From Lacipirellula limnantheis (GTDB taxonomy: Bacteria; Planctomycetota; Planctomycetia; Pirellulales; Lacipirellulaceae): DNA of 64,000 bases. This document shows, piece by piece, positions 29,509-37,469 of this stretch. Location of the stretch: positions 2,118,885 through 2,182,884 of the forward strand of contig NZ_CP036339.1 of the NCBI RefSeq assembly GCF_007746075.1. The letters are read 5' to 3'. Positions within the stretch are counted from its first letter, which is position 1. The number at the start of each line of letters is the position of its first letter. The notes under the pieces were generated by a model. That model was not told the DNA's origin, did not search any database, and saw nothing but the letters and a program-made list of their open reading frames with translations. A program made the translations under genes and the position numbers.

Positions 29509-30141
29509 ATGGTCGAATTTCGATCGATCGACACGCTCCGCGAGGCTTTGGCGCCAGTCGAAGCATTGCGCGGGGAACAATCCGAACTCGAATCTTGGGT
29601 TCGCGAATCGTTCGCGACGCTCGACTCACTTCATGGAGAGCTCTCGGATTGGCAGCGCGACCTGACGCGCCAGCAGGCGCTGCTCGACCAGCGGCAAGCA
29701 GCCGTCGACGACGCCGGCGACGCGCTAGCTCAGGTGGCCGAGTATCGCCAACGTCTGGCCGACGCTGAGAACGAGTATCGGCAGCTCGAGGCAGAGAACG
29801 CTGAGCAGTTGCGGACGCTCGAAGATATTGAACGGCAGCTTGCCGTGGCGAAAGTGGAAATGCGCCTATTGCACCGCGATGCACACGAGCACCGCGAAGA
29901 ACGCCGCGAGTGGCTCGCCGAGCTTAGCGACATGCGGCGATCGATGGAGTCGCAGGGAACGCTGCTCCAGCAAATTTTCGACAGGTCGGGCGAGGGGGAA
30001 TGTGACGGCGCCCTGGGCGCAAGTCATGGAATCGAGGCTCCAGAAGATTTGGCCGCGGGCGACGATGACGTCGCGTGTCGCTCAGCCGAACTGCGGCGGC
30101 GGGCCGATTCGCGCCGCGCCGCCCAACGACGGCCGTCTTAA
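29509..30141 (+). CDS. Coiled-coil protein of unknown function
   Basis: 210 residues from the ATG at 29509 (MVEFRSIDTLREAL). A start 60 bases upstream is in frame but less likely. Residues 15-165 form an almost continuous heptad pattern rich in Glu, Arg, Gln and Leu, with no membrane segment. The last 45 residues are acidic then Arg-rich and less protein-like. The neighbouring frame reads TAPWAQVMESRLQKIW at about 30004-30051, so the true end could differ. The family is not recognised; a structural or scaffold role is possible. Confidence 0.6.
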   Translation: MVEFRSIDTLREALAPVEALRGEQSELESWVRESFATLDSLHGELSDWQRDLTRQQALLDQRQAAVDDAGDALAQVAEYRQRLADAENEYRQLEAENAEQLRTLEDIERQLAVAKVEMRLLHRDAHEHREERREWLAELSDMRRSMESQGTLLQQIFDRSGEGECDGALGASHGIEAPEDLAAGDDDVACRSAELRRRADSRRAAQRRPS

Positions 30142-30201
30142 CTGCCGTCCGATCGGGTTTGCTTCTCCCCCCTTCTTCGCTCATCCACCAGCCCAACCGC
30201 C

Positions 30202-30564
30202 ATGGCAGCCAACTTGAACATGCATGGTCCTCATCGACAGGCGGCGAACTCCGCCGCGGCCGATCTCGACGTCACCGGCCCGCTTGACCCGGAGTCGCGC
30301 GAAGCCCACGATTTGCTCGAAGCGCTCGACGACGCCATGTTCGAAGCGATCGCCGGCGACGAGGCGTCGCTCACCCGCGCCCACGATCTCTGGCAGCGGG
30401 CCGTCGCGGCGGTCGGCGGGGAGCGAGTCGAGGAATCGCGCGAACAGTATCTACGATTCGCCGTCGAGACCACCAAGCAGTGCGCCACGGGCGAAGTGCG
30501 CGAGCCGGCCAAGATGCTGGCCGCCGTCGAAGTCATCGCCTGGCTGACCCGCGGCGCAGCCTGA
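30202..30564 (+). CDS. Small acidic helical protein of unknown function
   Basis: 120 residues, mainly predicted helix. The first 28 residues are variable and polar. The core (DPESREAHDLLEALDDAMFEA, then TRAHDLWQRAVAAVG and ESREQYLRFAVE) has regular Leu/Ala spacing. No cysteines, membrane segments or known motifs were seen. It follows the coiled-coil gene by 60 bases on the same strand and converges with the methyltransferase gene. Confidence 0.6.
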   Translation: MAANLNMHGPHRQAANSAAADLDVTGPLDPESREAHDLLEALDDAMFEAIAGDEASLTRAHDLWQRAVAAVGGERVEESREQYLRFAVETTKQCATGEVREPAKMLAAVEVIAWLTRGAA

Positions 30565-30590
30565 GCACGAGGTAGAGGGGCAGCGAGTCG

Positions 30591-31088
30591 CTAGCCTTCC
30601 GGATACTGCCGGCAGTACTCGTACAGCGCCATCGTTGTCGCCGTCGCGACGTTGTAACTGTACGGCAGCCCCCACACCGGAATCTCTACAACGTCGTGCA
30701 CCAACTTGAGCAGATCGGGCGTCAGCCCCGTGCGCTCGTTGCCGATCACCAGCGCCGTTTTCCGCTGGAACGAGTAGTGGTGCATGTCCTGCGAGTCGGT
30801 CGTCTGCTCCAGCCCCACGAGCCGATATCCCTCGTCGCGCAGCCGTTCCAGCACCGGCGGCAGCGTCCGCCGTACCTCGATCGTGATCGTATCGGCCCCG
30901 TCGCGGGCGATCTTGCGGTCCAAGCTCGCTTGGCCGGTGCAGACGATGCGGTCCAGCCCGCAGCAACTCGCCGCCCGCGCGATTCGCGACAGGTTGACGT
31001 TGCTCCGCATCGGCGCGCAAACGATCAGCAACTCGCGCGGCTGGGCAAGTTCGCGTGGGGGCTTATGTCGCAAGTGTTCAAAGCTCAT
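30591..31088 (-). CDS. SpoU/TrmH-family RNA 2'-O-methyltransferase
   Basis: 165 residues, the short single-domain form. The knot-fold motifs are: motif 1 PMRSNVNLSRIARAASCCGL, motif 2 TALVIGNERTGLTPDLL, motif 3 VEIPVWGLPYSYNVATATTMALYEY. These bind S-adenosylmethionine and place the catalytic Arg (about 38). Members methylate ribose in tRNA (position 18 or 34) or rRNA. Which target applies here cannot be told. Confidence 0.9.
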   Translation of the reverse strand: MSFEHLRHKPPRELAQPRELLIVCAPMRSNVNLSRIARAASCCGLDRIVCTGQASLDRKIARDGADTITIEVRRTLPPVLERLRDEGYRLVGLEQTTDSQDMHHYSFQRKTALVIGNERTGLTPDLLKLVHDVVEIPVWGLPYSYNVATATTMALYEYCRQYPEG

Positions 31089-31131
31089 GCCGAGCGATTC
31101 TAACAGTTCACTTCCTCTAGTTCAGGAGACT

Positions 31132-31314
31132 AACCGCCAAGGACGCCAAGGAAATGCGCGGAGGATTTCGCCACGAAACATATGAAAGGAACGCAAGAAA
31201 GTCAGAGAGGCGCTAAGCCTTTCCTTGTTCCCCTACTTCTTTCGTCGTTTTCGTGTGTTTCATGGTTAGTGCAATTGCATTTTTTCCTTAACGCACTTGG
31301 CGTCCTTGGCGGTT
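31132..31314. repeat. Nested inverted repeat with the same outer arms but different core
   Basis: The outer arms AACCGCCAAGGACGCCAAGG (left) and CTTGGCGTCCTTGGCGGTT (right) match those at 35710 and 28940. The core differs: CCACGAAACATATGAAAGGA with ACGCAAGAAAG at the left is mirrored by CTTTCGTCGTTTTCGTGTG then TTTCATGG at the right. The copy fills most of the 335-base gap before the peptide-binding protein gene. Confidence 0.8.
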
Positions 31315-31423
31315 CAAAACCAACCTCGTTAGTTCTTTGCCGCAACCGCACCGTCCGGTAAGCTAAAGGCCGCGGTATGACCTATTCGCTTACTCAATTA
31401 AACCACCTCCATAGCACAGCCGC

Positions 31424-33358
31424 ATGCGTCTGGAAGGCCGATCGCTGTTCCCCTGGATCGCCGGCGCGGCGATTCTCTGCTCCATCGGCTGGGCCCTCGA
31501 TCGCGGTCAACTCCCGCCGGCTGACTTCACCTTCGTCAACGGCACGGAGGTCAAGAGTCTCGACCCCGCGATCGTCACCGGTCAGCCCGAAAACCGCATG
31601 ATCAACGCCCTCTTCGAAGGGCTCACCCGCTGGAACCCTGAGACGCTCGATCCCGAGCCCGGCGTCGCCGAGCGCTGGGACGTCTCTGACGACCTGCTCA
31701 CCTACACCTTCCACCTGCGGCAGGACGCCAAGTGGTCCGACGGCTCGCCGGTGACGGCCCACGATTTCATCTACTCGATGCGGCGGTTCCTCGACCCTCG
31801 CACCGCCGCCGAGTATTCCTACCAGGCCTGGTATGTGAAAAACGCGAAGAAGTACAGCGGCGGCGGCCGCGCCGTACGCCCCGGCGACAACGTTGAAGTC
31901 GAGTTGAACGTCGACCCCAACGGCGTCAACTCCATTCGCGGCGCCGTCATCCGCGGCAAACTGGTCCGCATCGAAGACAAGAGCGGCAACGAACTCGCCG
32001 GCGACGCCCTCGACACGGCCGCCGGCGACGCGTCGCTCAACATCGAAGACTGGACCTTCGTCGTCGCCACCGAAGCCGGCGAAGAGCGATTCCGCTACGC
32101 CGACGATCTTTCCGCCAGCCGGAACGAACCGGCCGCAGGCGAGCGTCACGCCCGCCAGATTCTGCTCGACCTCCACGACGTCGGCATGCGTGCGATCGAC
32201 GATCACACGATCGAGTTCACGCTCGAAAACCCCACGCCCTACTTCCTCAACCTCCTCGGCTTTTACCCGCTCTTCCCCGTGCAGCAGCAGTGCGTCGAAA
32301 CGTTCGGGTCGCCCCAATGGACCGACGTAGAAAACATCGTCTGCAACGGCCCCTTCAAGCCCGAGTTCCGCCGCTTGCGCGATCGGACCCGCGTCGTGAA
32401 GAACGAGCACTACTGGGATCGCGACAACGTCAAGCTCAACAGCGTCGACTTCCTCGCCGTCGAATCGAGCACCACAGCGCTCAATCTTTACCTCACCGGC
32501 GAGGTGGACTGGATCTACGACGTTCCCGCCGCAGCATTGCGAACGCTGCTCGCCGAACGGCCCGCGCGAGACGATCTTAATCCCAAGCCCATGCTCAATA
32601 CGTACTTCTACCTCCTCAACGTCACGCGAAAGCCGTTTGACGACGTGCGCGTTCGCAAGGCCCTGTCGATGGCCATGGATCGCACCGAACTCACCGAACG
32701 CCTGCTTGGCGCCGGGGAGCTTCCTACCTACAGCCTCGTCCCCCCGGGACTTCCAGGGTACGACCCTCCGCAAAGTCCGCACGAAAACGTCAAGGAGGCT
32801 CAGCGGCTCCTGGCCGAGGCTGGCTACCCCGAGGGCCGCGGCTTTCCGACGATCGAAATCCTCTACAACACGCACGAAGGCCATCAAGCAATTGCTCAGC
32901 TTATTCGCAAGCAGTGGCAGAACAACCTCGGGATCAAGGTTCGCACCCGCAACGAAGAGTGGGCCACCTTCAACTCAAGTCAGCGGCAACTTAACTACGA
33001 CGTTTCCCGCCGCGGCTGGATCGGCGACTACGCCGACCCCAACACGTTCCTCGACATGTTCGTCACCGGCGGCGAGAACAACTGCACCGGCTGGGGCAAC
33101 GCCGAGTACGACAAACTGATCGCCGCCGCGGCCGTCGAGACCGATCCCGCGAAACGGCTCGACCTGCTCCACCAAGCCGAAACGATCCTCATGGACGAGC
33201 AGCCGATCATTCCGTTTTACAACTACGTCAGTAAAAACATGGTGAAGCCCAATATCCGCGGCTTCTACAACAACATTCAGGACACGCACCCCCTCTCGGC
33301 ACTTTGGATCGACGCCGAGGAAGAGACGCCCAACCCGTTCATGGAAGGGCGAAAATGA
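31424..33358 (+). CDS. Oligopeptide/dipeptide ABC transporter substrate-binding protein (SBP family 5)
   Basis: 644 residues, longer than usual OppA (about 540). Residues 8-26 are a signal or membrane anchor without a clear lipobox. The family 5 fold begins FTFVNGTEVKSLDPAIVTGQ and continues LFEGLTRWNPETLDPEPGVAERW, FHLRQDAKWSDGSPVTAHDF and the late segment VRKALSMAMDRTEL. Extra length lies in an insert at about 140-235 (GGGRAVRPGDN to SRNEPAAGERH). It delivers peptides to the two permeases encoded next; its stop overlaps the start of the first permease gene. Confidence 0.92.
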   Translation: MRLEGRSLFPWIAGAAILCSIGWALDRGQLPPADFTFVNGTEVKSLDPAIVTGQPENRMINALFEGLTRWNPETLDPEPGVAERWDVSDDLLTYTFHLRQDAKWSDGSPVTAHDFIYSMRRFLDPRTAAEYSYQAWYVKNAKKYSGGGRAVRPGDNVEVELNVDPNGVNSIRGAVIRGKLVRIEDKSGNELAGDALDTAAGDASLNIEDWTFVVATEAGEERFRYADDLSASRNEPAAGERHARQILLDLHDVGMRAIDDHTIEFTLENPTPYFLNLLGFYPLFPVQQQCVETFGSPQWTDVENIVCNGPFKPEFRRLRDRTRVVKNEHYWDRDNVKLNSVDFLAVESSTTALNLYLTGEVDWIYDVPAAALRTLLAERPARDDLNPKPMLNTYFYLLNVTRKPFDDVRVRKALSMAMDRTELTERLLGAGELPTYSLVPPGLPGYDPPQSPHENVKEAQRLLAEAGYPEGRGFPTIEILYNTHEGHQAIAQLIRKQWQNNLGIKVRTRNEEWATFNSSQRQLNYDVSRRGWIGDYADPNTFLDMFVTGGENNCTGWGNAEYDKLIAAAAVETDPAKRLDLLHQAETILMDEQPIIPFYNYVSKNMVKPNIRGFYNNIQDTHPLSALWIDAEEETPNPFMEGRK

Positions 33359-34278
33359 TGATCGCGTTTATCATCAAACGCTTCTTCTGGCTGCTGGTGA
33401 CACTGTGGGCGGTCTTCACCGTCTCGTTCATCCTCATGCGCAGCGTCCCCGGCGGGCCGTTCGATCGCGAGAAGGCGGTGGCGCCGGAGATCAAGCGGAA
33501 CCTTGAACGCCGCTACAATCTCGACAAGCCGGTGCTGGTGCAGTACGGCCTCGAACTTGAGCGCGTCTTCTTGCACGGCGATCTCGGCCACTGCATGAAC
33601 ATCGCCGACGCCAGCGTGAACTTCGTCATTCGCCAAGGCCTGCCGATCTCCGCCGCCCTCGGCATCCTGGCGATGACTTTTGCCGTGAGCTTCGGCGTCC
33701 TTACCGGCGTCGTCGCCGCCGCGATGCGCGGCAGCCCGCTCGACGTGGGTCTCCGCTTGGCAGCCACCGCGGGGATTGCGCTGCCGAATTTCGTCGTCGC
33801 CGGCGTCTGCATTTTGCTTTTCGTCTTTTGGCTTTCGCTGCTCCCCGCCGCCGGTTGGGGCAGCTTGTCGCAACTCGTCCTCCCGGCGTTCTGCCTCGGC
33901 GCCCCCTACGCCGCGGAGGTCGCCCGCATCTCGCGCACCAGCATGCTCGACGCCCTGTCGCACGACTACATCCGCACAGCCCGGGCGAAAGGCGTGAGCC
34001 GCACCCGCGTCGTTCTGGTCCACGGTCTCCGCAATTCGCTGCTGCCGGTGGTGTCGTTTCTCGGCCCCGCCGTCGCCGGAATCCTCACCGGCTCGCTCAT
34101 CGTCGAACAAATCTTCGGCATCCCCGGCCTCGGCGTCTACTTCGTCAAGTCGGCGCTGCAGCGCGACTACACCCTCTCGATGGGCGTCGTGCTGCTCTAC
34201 ACCCTGGTCCTCTACACGATGAACTTCCTGGTCGACCTCTCCTACGCCTACCTCGACCCTCGCGTGGAACTGGAATGA
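33355..34278 (+). CDS. Oligopeptide ABC transporter permease, OppB/DppB type
   Basis: 307 residues. The ATG at 33355 overlaps the upstream stop (ATGA), indicating translational coupling; a second ATG follows at once. The N-terminus IIKRFFWLLVTLWAVFTVSFILMRSVPGGPF is the family start, and six membrane helices are apparent. The EAA loop that contacts the ATPase reads DYIRTARAKGVSRTRVV. The binding-protein-dependent transport domain spans about 95-305. Confidence 0.95.
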   Translation: MMIAFIIKRFFWLLVTLWAVFTVSFILMRSVPGGPFDREKAVAPEIKRNLERRYNLDKPVLVQYGLELERVFLHGDLGHCMNIADASVNFVIRQGLPISAALGILAMTFAVSFGVLTGVVAAAMRGSPLDVGLRLAATAGIALPNFVVAGVCILLFVFWLSLLPAAGWGSLSQLVLPAFCLGAPYAAEVARISRTSMLDALSHDYIRTARAKGVSRTRVVLVHGLRNSLLPVVSFLGPAVAGILTGSLIVEQIFGIPGLGVYFVKSALQRDYTLSMGVVLLYTLVLYTMNFLVDLSYAYLDPRVELE

Positions 34279-34306
34279 TGTGGAAGTTCATCGTTGAAAA
34301 AGAAGA

Positions 34307-34386
34307 TCTCACGCAAAGGCGCAAAGAAGAGTGCGAGCCGAACAAACTCCCGCATTTCCTTCGCGCCTTCGCGCCTTTGCGTTAGA
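34307..34386. repeat. Single-module inverted repeat between the two permease genes
   Basis: TCTCACGCAAAGGCGCAAAG at the left pairs with CGCGCCTTTGCGTTAGA at the right; CGCGCCTT is doubled in the right arm. It is the inner module of the composite repeats at 28940 and 35710 without their outer arms. It occupies most of the 123-base gap inside what should be one operon. Confidence 0.8.
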
Positions 34387-34401
34387 TAAACAACGAACAG
34401 C

Positions 34402-35697
34402 ATGCCAGACGAGCCAAAACAATCGACCGCCGGAACCTCACTCGCCCGCGACGCCTGGCGGCGGCTGCGCCGCGATTGGGCCGCCATGGGCGCGCTTGCC
34501 ACGCTGTTGGTCGTCTGCTTCCTCGCCGCCGTCACGCCGCTGCTGCCGCTGCAGCCGCCTGACCGCGTGCAGACCGATCTCCAGTACACGCCCCCCACGC
34601 TCAAGCCGCTGATGATCGGCGGCTTCGCGATCAACCTCGCAGCAATTGAAAAAACGCCGGTCGAAGTCGCGAGGCTCCGCGAGCAACTCCCTGACCTCGA
34701 AGCCGCTCATCGCGAAGCGACGCAGGTTTTCCGCACCGCTGAAGCAAACCTCGCCGCCGATTTGCCGCCGCTCGATCGCCAGGCCCAGCTCGGACCCGCT
34801 CGCACGGCCCGCAACGGCGCCTTCGAAGCTCTCGTCCGCAAGCACAACGAAATCGGCGACACGATCCAGGCCCCCTACACGCAAGCCGGCTTCGCCGAGC
34901 TCGGCCCGCTGAGCCGTTGGATGGTCCGGACGCGCTACGCGATGTTCGGCGAGTCGCAGGTGAACGCGATCTGCGGCCGCGACCTCTTCGGCCGCGACGT
35001 GCTGTCCCGCGTCTTCTGGGGCGCCCGCATCTCGCTGATGGTTGGACTCGTGGCGACGATGGTGTCGCTGGTGATCGGCGTCACCTACGGCGCCGTCGCC
35101 GGCTTCTTCGGCGGCTGGCTCGACAACGCGATGATGCGGTTCGTCGATTTGCTCTATTCGATCCCCTTCATCTTCGTCGTGATCTTTATCATCACGATTC
35201 TCAACGACGACAGCACGCCTGAAAGCTGGGGAACCCGCCTCGGCTACCTCGGCCTCAACAAAATCACGGTCTTCTACTTGGTCGTCGGCGCCATCTACTG
35301 GCTGACGATGGCTCGCGTCGTCCGCGGCCAAGTGATCTCGCTCAAAACCGAGCCGTTCGTCGAAGCGGCCCGCTCCCTCGGCGCCGGCAGCTGGCGCATC
35401 ATCTTCCGCCATCTGCTGCCGAACGTTTCGAGCGTCGTGCTCGTCTACCTCACGCTCACCATTCCGCGGGTGATGCTCTTCGAGGCCTTCCTCTCGTTTC
35501 TCGGCCTCGGCGTCGAAGCCCCCGACGTCTCCTGGGGCCTCCTGGCGAAGGAAGGAATCGAAGTCCTCTCGCCGGTGCAAATCTACTGGTGGCTCGTCCT
35601 CTTCCCCAGCCTTGCCCTCGGCGCCACGCTGCTAGCCCTCAACTTCCTCGGCGACGGCCTACGCGACGCGCTCGATCCACGAATGAAAGACCGCTAA
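34402..35697 (+). CDS. Oligopeptide ABC transporter permease, OppC/DppC type, with long insert
   Basis: 431 residues against about 300 in the family. The N-terminal part (ARDAWRRLRRDWAAMGALATLLVVCFLAAVTP) is the usual first helix. Next comes an unusual insert of about 110 residues (60-170) rich in Arg, Ala and Glu, partly coiled-coil-like. The conserved CGRDLFGRDVLSRVFWGARISLMVG and the remaining five helices follow. The EAA loop is TEPFVEAARSLGAGSWRII. No ATPase gene follows; a repeat and a divergent-strand gene come next. Confidence 0.92.
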   Translation: MPDEPKQSTAGTSLARDAWRRLRRDWAAMGALATLLVVCFLAAVTPLLPLQPPDRVQTDLQYTPPTLKPLMIGGFAINLAAIEKTPVEVARLREQLPDLEAAHREATQVFRTAEANLAADLPPLDRQAQLGPARTARNGAFEALVRKHNEIGDTIQAPYTQAGFAELGPLSRWMVRTRYAMFGESQVNAICGRDLFGRDVLSRVFWGARISLMVGLVATMVSLVIGVTYGAVAGFFGGWLDNAMMRFVDLLYSIPFIFVVIFIITILNDDSTPESWGTRLGYLGLNKITVFYLVVGAIYWLTMARVVRGQVISLKTEPFVEAARSLGAGSWRIIFRHLLPNVSSVVLVYLTLTIPRVMLFEAFLSFLGLGVEAPDVSWGLLAKEGIEVLSPVQIYWWLVLFPSLALGATLLALNFLGDGLRDALDPRMKDR

Positions 35698-35709
35698 GCG
35701 GAGAAGATT

Positions 35710-35931
35710 AACCGCCAAGGACGCCAAGGTTCGCCAAGGAAAAAACGGAGGCGGGTGAACCACAACGGCACAACGGGCACGACGAAAGAGTAGACCAGTC
35801 AAACTCTACTGGTGGTCGTATTGCCTTTGCGACTTCGTGCCTTAGCGTGAGACAATCTTGATTTAGATCTCACGCGAAGGCGCAAAGGAAGACGGGTTTC
35901 TTGTAGTTTTCCTTGGCGAACCTTGGCGGTT
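35710..35931. repeat. Composite nested inverted repeat, copy 2
   Basis: The outer arms are AACCGCCAAGGACGCCAAGG at the left and CTTGGCGAACCTTGGCGGTT at the right. Inside are ACCACAACGGCACAACGGGC with ACGACGAAA, then the inner pair TTCGTGCCTTAGCGTGAGA and TCTCACGCGAAGGCGCAAAG. Module order and size match copy 1 at 28940-29160. The right arm ends in the stop codon of the amidohydrolase gene (TGA at 35931-35933, reading leftward). Confidence 0.85.
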
Positions 35932-37271
35932 CAATTCTTCTTCTTCGCCAATAAATCCAGCGAAGCCGCGGTTAGCGTGCGCACCCCAGTCGTCAGCGTC
36001 CCATCAATGTCGGGATAGAAAAGCGGCGAGTGGAGCGAAGGCGCGAGCGTCCCGTCCGTTTCGTACTTCGTCAGTCGCGTCTGATCGACCGCCCCCACCG
36101 CGATCATCAAGATCGGCACGCCGGCTCGCCCGTAGGCTCCAAAGTCCTCGCCACCCATCGACGGCTCCGACTCTTCCACCTTGTCTTTGCCTAACTCCTT
36201 CTGAATCACCGGCTCCAACCGCTTCGCCAAGTCAGCATCGTTCGCCAGCGCCGGCGTCCCGTCTGACACCGTAATCTCGGGCTTCGGCGCCCCCGCACTC
36301 GCGGCCGCCGCGTTCGCCTTCCGCTCGATCGCGTCGAGAATCTGCTTCCGCACTTCCGGAGTGTAGCTTCGCACGGTGAGCTGCAGCGTGCAGTCGTCGC
36401 TAATGACGTTGTGCTTCGCCCCGCCGTGGATCGAACCGACCGTCACCACCACCGGGTCGATCGGCTTCACCTCGCGGCTGGCGATCGTCTGCAGGTCGAG
36501 CACCAGCTTCGCGGCGATCACAATTGGGTCGATCGTCATGTGGGGATAGGCCCCGTGTCCTCCCTTGCCATGGATGACGATGTCGACGCTGTCGACGTTC
36601 GCCATCGCATACCCCGGCCGCCACGCGACGTGGCCTGTCGGACGATCGGCGGCCACATGGAGCGCCAGCGCGTAGTCGGGTCGCGGGAAGCGGCGGAACA
36701 ATCCGTCATCAAGCATCGCCTGCGCGCCGGCGCCCTTTTCTTCCGCCGGCTGAAAGATTGGCACCAGCGTCCCGCTCCACTGGTCGCGATGCGTCGCCAG
36801 GAACTCCAGCGTCCCCAACAGCATCGTCATGTGCATGTCGTGCCCGCACGCATGCATCACGCCGACCGTCGCCCCGCGAGCGTCCCGAACCTTCACCTGC
36901 GAGGCGTACGGCAACCCCGTCTCCTCGATGACCGGCAACGCATCCATGTCAGCTCGCAACAATAGCGTCGGGCCGTCGCCGTTCTTCAAGACCCCAACCA
37001 CGCCATGGCCGCCGACCTTTTCGGCGACGGTGAAGCCAAGCTTCTGCAGCCGCTCGGCCATTATCGCCGCCGTTTTTTCTTCTTCGTGCGACAGTTCCGG
37101 CGCCTGGTGAAGCGACTTGTAAAACTGGGTAAGCTCCGGCAACGCTGCCGCCACCCAGCCGCTCAGCGTCTCCGCCCCCAGCGCGGAGTGACCGGCCGCC
37201 GCCATCAAGCAAAAAAACAGGAAGCACCCGTTGGCGACGGAAACCGCGCGCGTTACACTTCGGGCATTCAT
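35931..37271 (-). CDS. Exported M20-family amidohydrolase (N-acyl-amino acid / hippurate hydrolase type)
   Basis: 446 residues from the ATG at 37271; another in-frame ATG six codons upstream is possible. A signal peptide covers residues 1-33. The M20D metallopeptidase fold is clear: LLLRADMDALPV, metal ligands in GVMHACGHDMHMTMLLG, FQPAEEKGAGAQAML, ALHVAADRP, and the late SLHSPLFYPD. The dimerisation insert is at about 215-330. Such enzymes release amino acids from N-acyl or N-aroyl conjugates. The exported location would fit use of external peptides, beside a peptide transporter. Confidence 0.92.
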   Translation of the reverse strand: MNARSVTRAVSVANGCFLFFCLMAAAGHSALGAETLSGWVAAALPELTQFYKSLHQAPELSHEEEKTAAIMAERLQKLGFTVAEKVGGHGVVGVLKNGDGPTLLLRADMDALPVIEETGLPYASQVKVRDARGATVGVMHACGHDMHMTMLLGTLEFLATHRDQWSGTLVPIFQPAEEKGAGAQAMLDDGLFRRFPRPDYALALHVAADRPTGHVAWRPGYAMANVDSVDIVIHGKGGHGAYPHMTIDPIVIAAKLVLDLQTIASREVKPIDPVVVTVGSIHGGAKHNVISDDCTLQLTVRSYTPEVRKQILDAIERKANAAAASAGAPKPEITVSDGTPALANDADLAKRLEPVIQKELGKDKVEESEPSMGGEDFGAYGRAGVPILMIAVGAVDQTRLTKYETDGTLAPSLHSPLFYPDIDGTLTTGVRTLTAASLDLLAKKKN

Positions 37272-37386
37272 ACGACCGCTCTTGTTCATTGGAGCCGCTG
37301 TGAGTTCATCGCTCGCAGCGGCTCCTCTTGTTTGATGACAAGAAACAAGCCCGCCGCGGCACGGCTGATTGTAATAGAGCGCGAAG

Positions 37387-37461
37387 GGGGTCGGGAGTCT
37401 TTTGCGACTGGCGAGTTACTATTCAAGGTAGGGTCTCTAGTCGCAAAAGACTCCCGACCCC
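37387..37461. repeat. Perfect 23-bp inverted repeat (GGGGTCGGGAG...GCGACT)
   Basis: The left arm at 37387-37409 begins GGGGTCGGGAGTCTTTT and ends GCGACT. The right arm at 37439-37461 is its exact reverse complement. The 29-base spacer is unrelated. It lies between the divergently placed ends of the amidohydrolase (start side) and rdgB (stop side). Without any open frame it looks like a miniature mobile or REP-type element, or a hairpin at the end of the rdgB transcript. Confidence 0.9.
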
Positions 37462-37469
37462 GTCAAAAC

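Noticed and set aside
31394-32887. 497-codon minus-strand open frame opposite the peptide-binding protein gene
   Set aside because: Same reason: the binding protein has clear family motifs and is translationally coupled to the permease gene.
28940-35931. The nested repeats as a CRISPR array or attachment sites
   Set aside because: There is no regular spacer array, no cas gene, and the copies are mirror repeats far apart. No integrase is near.
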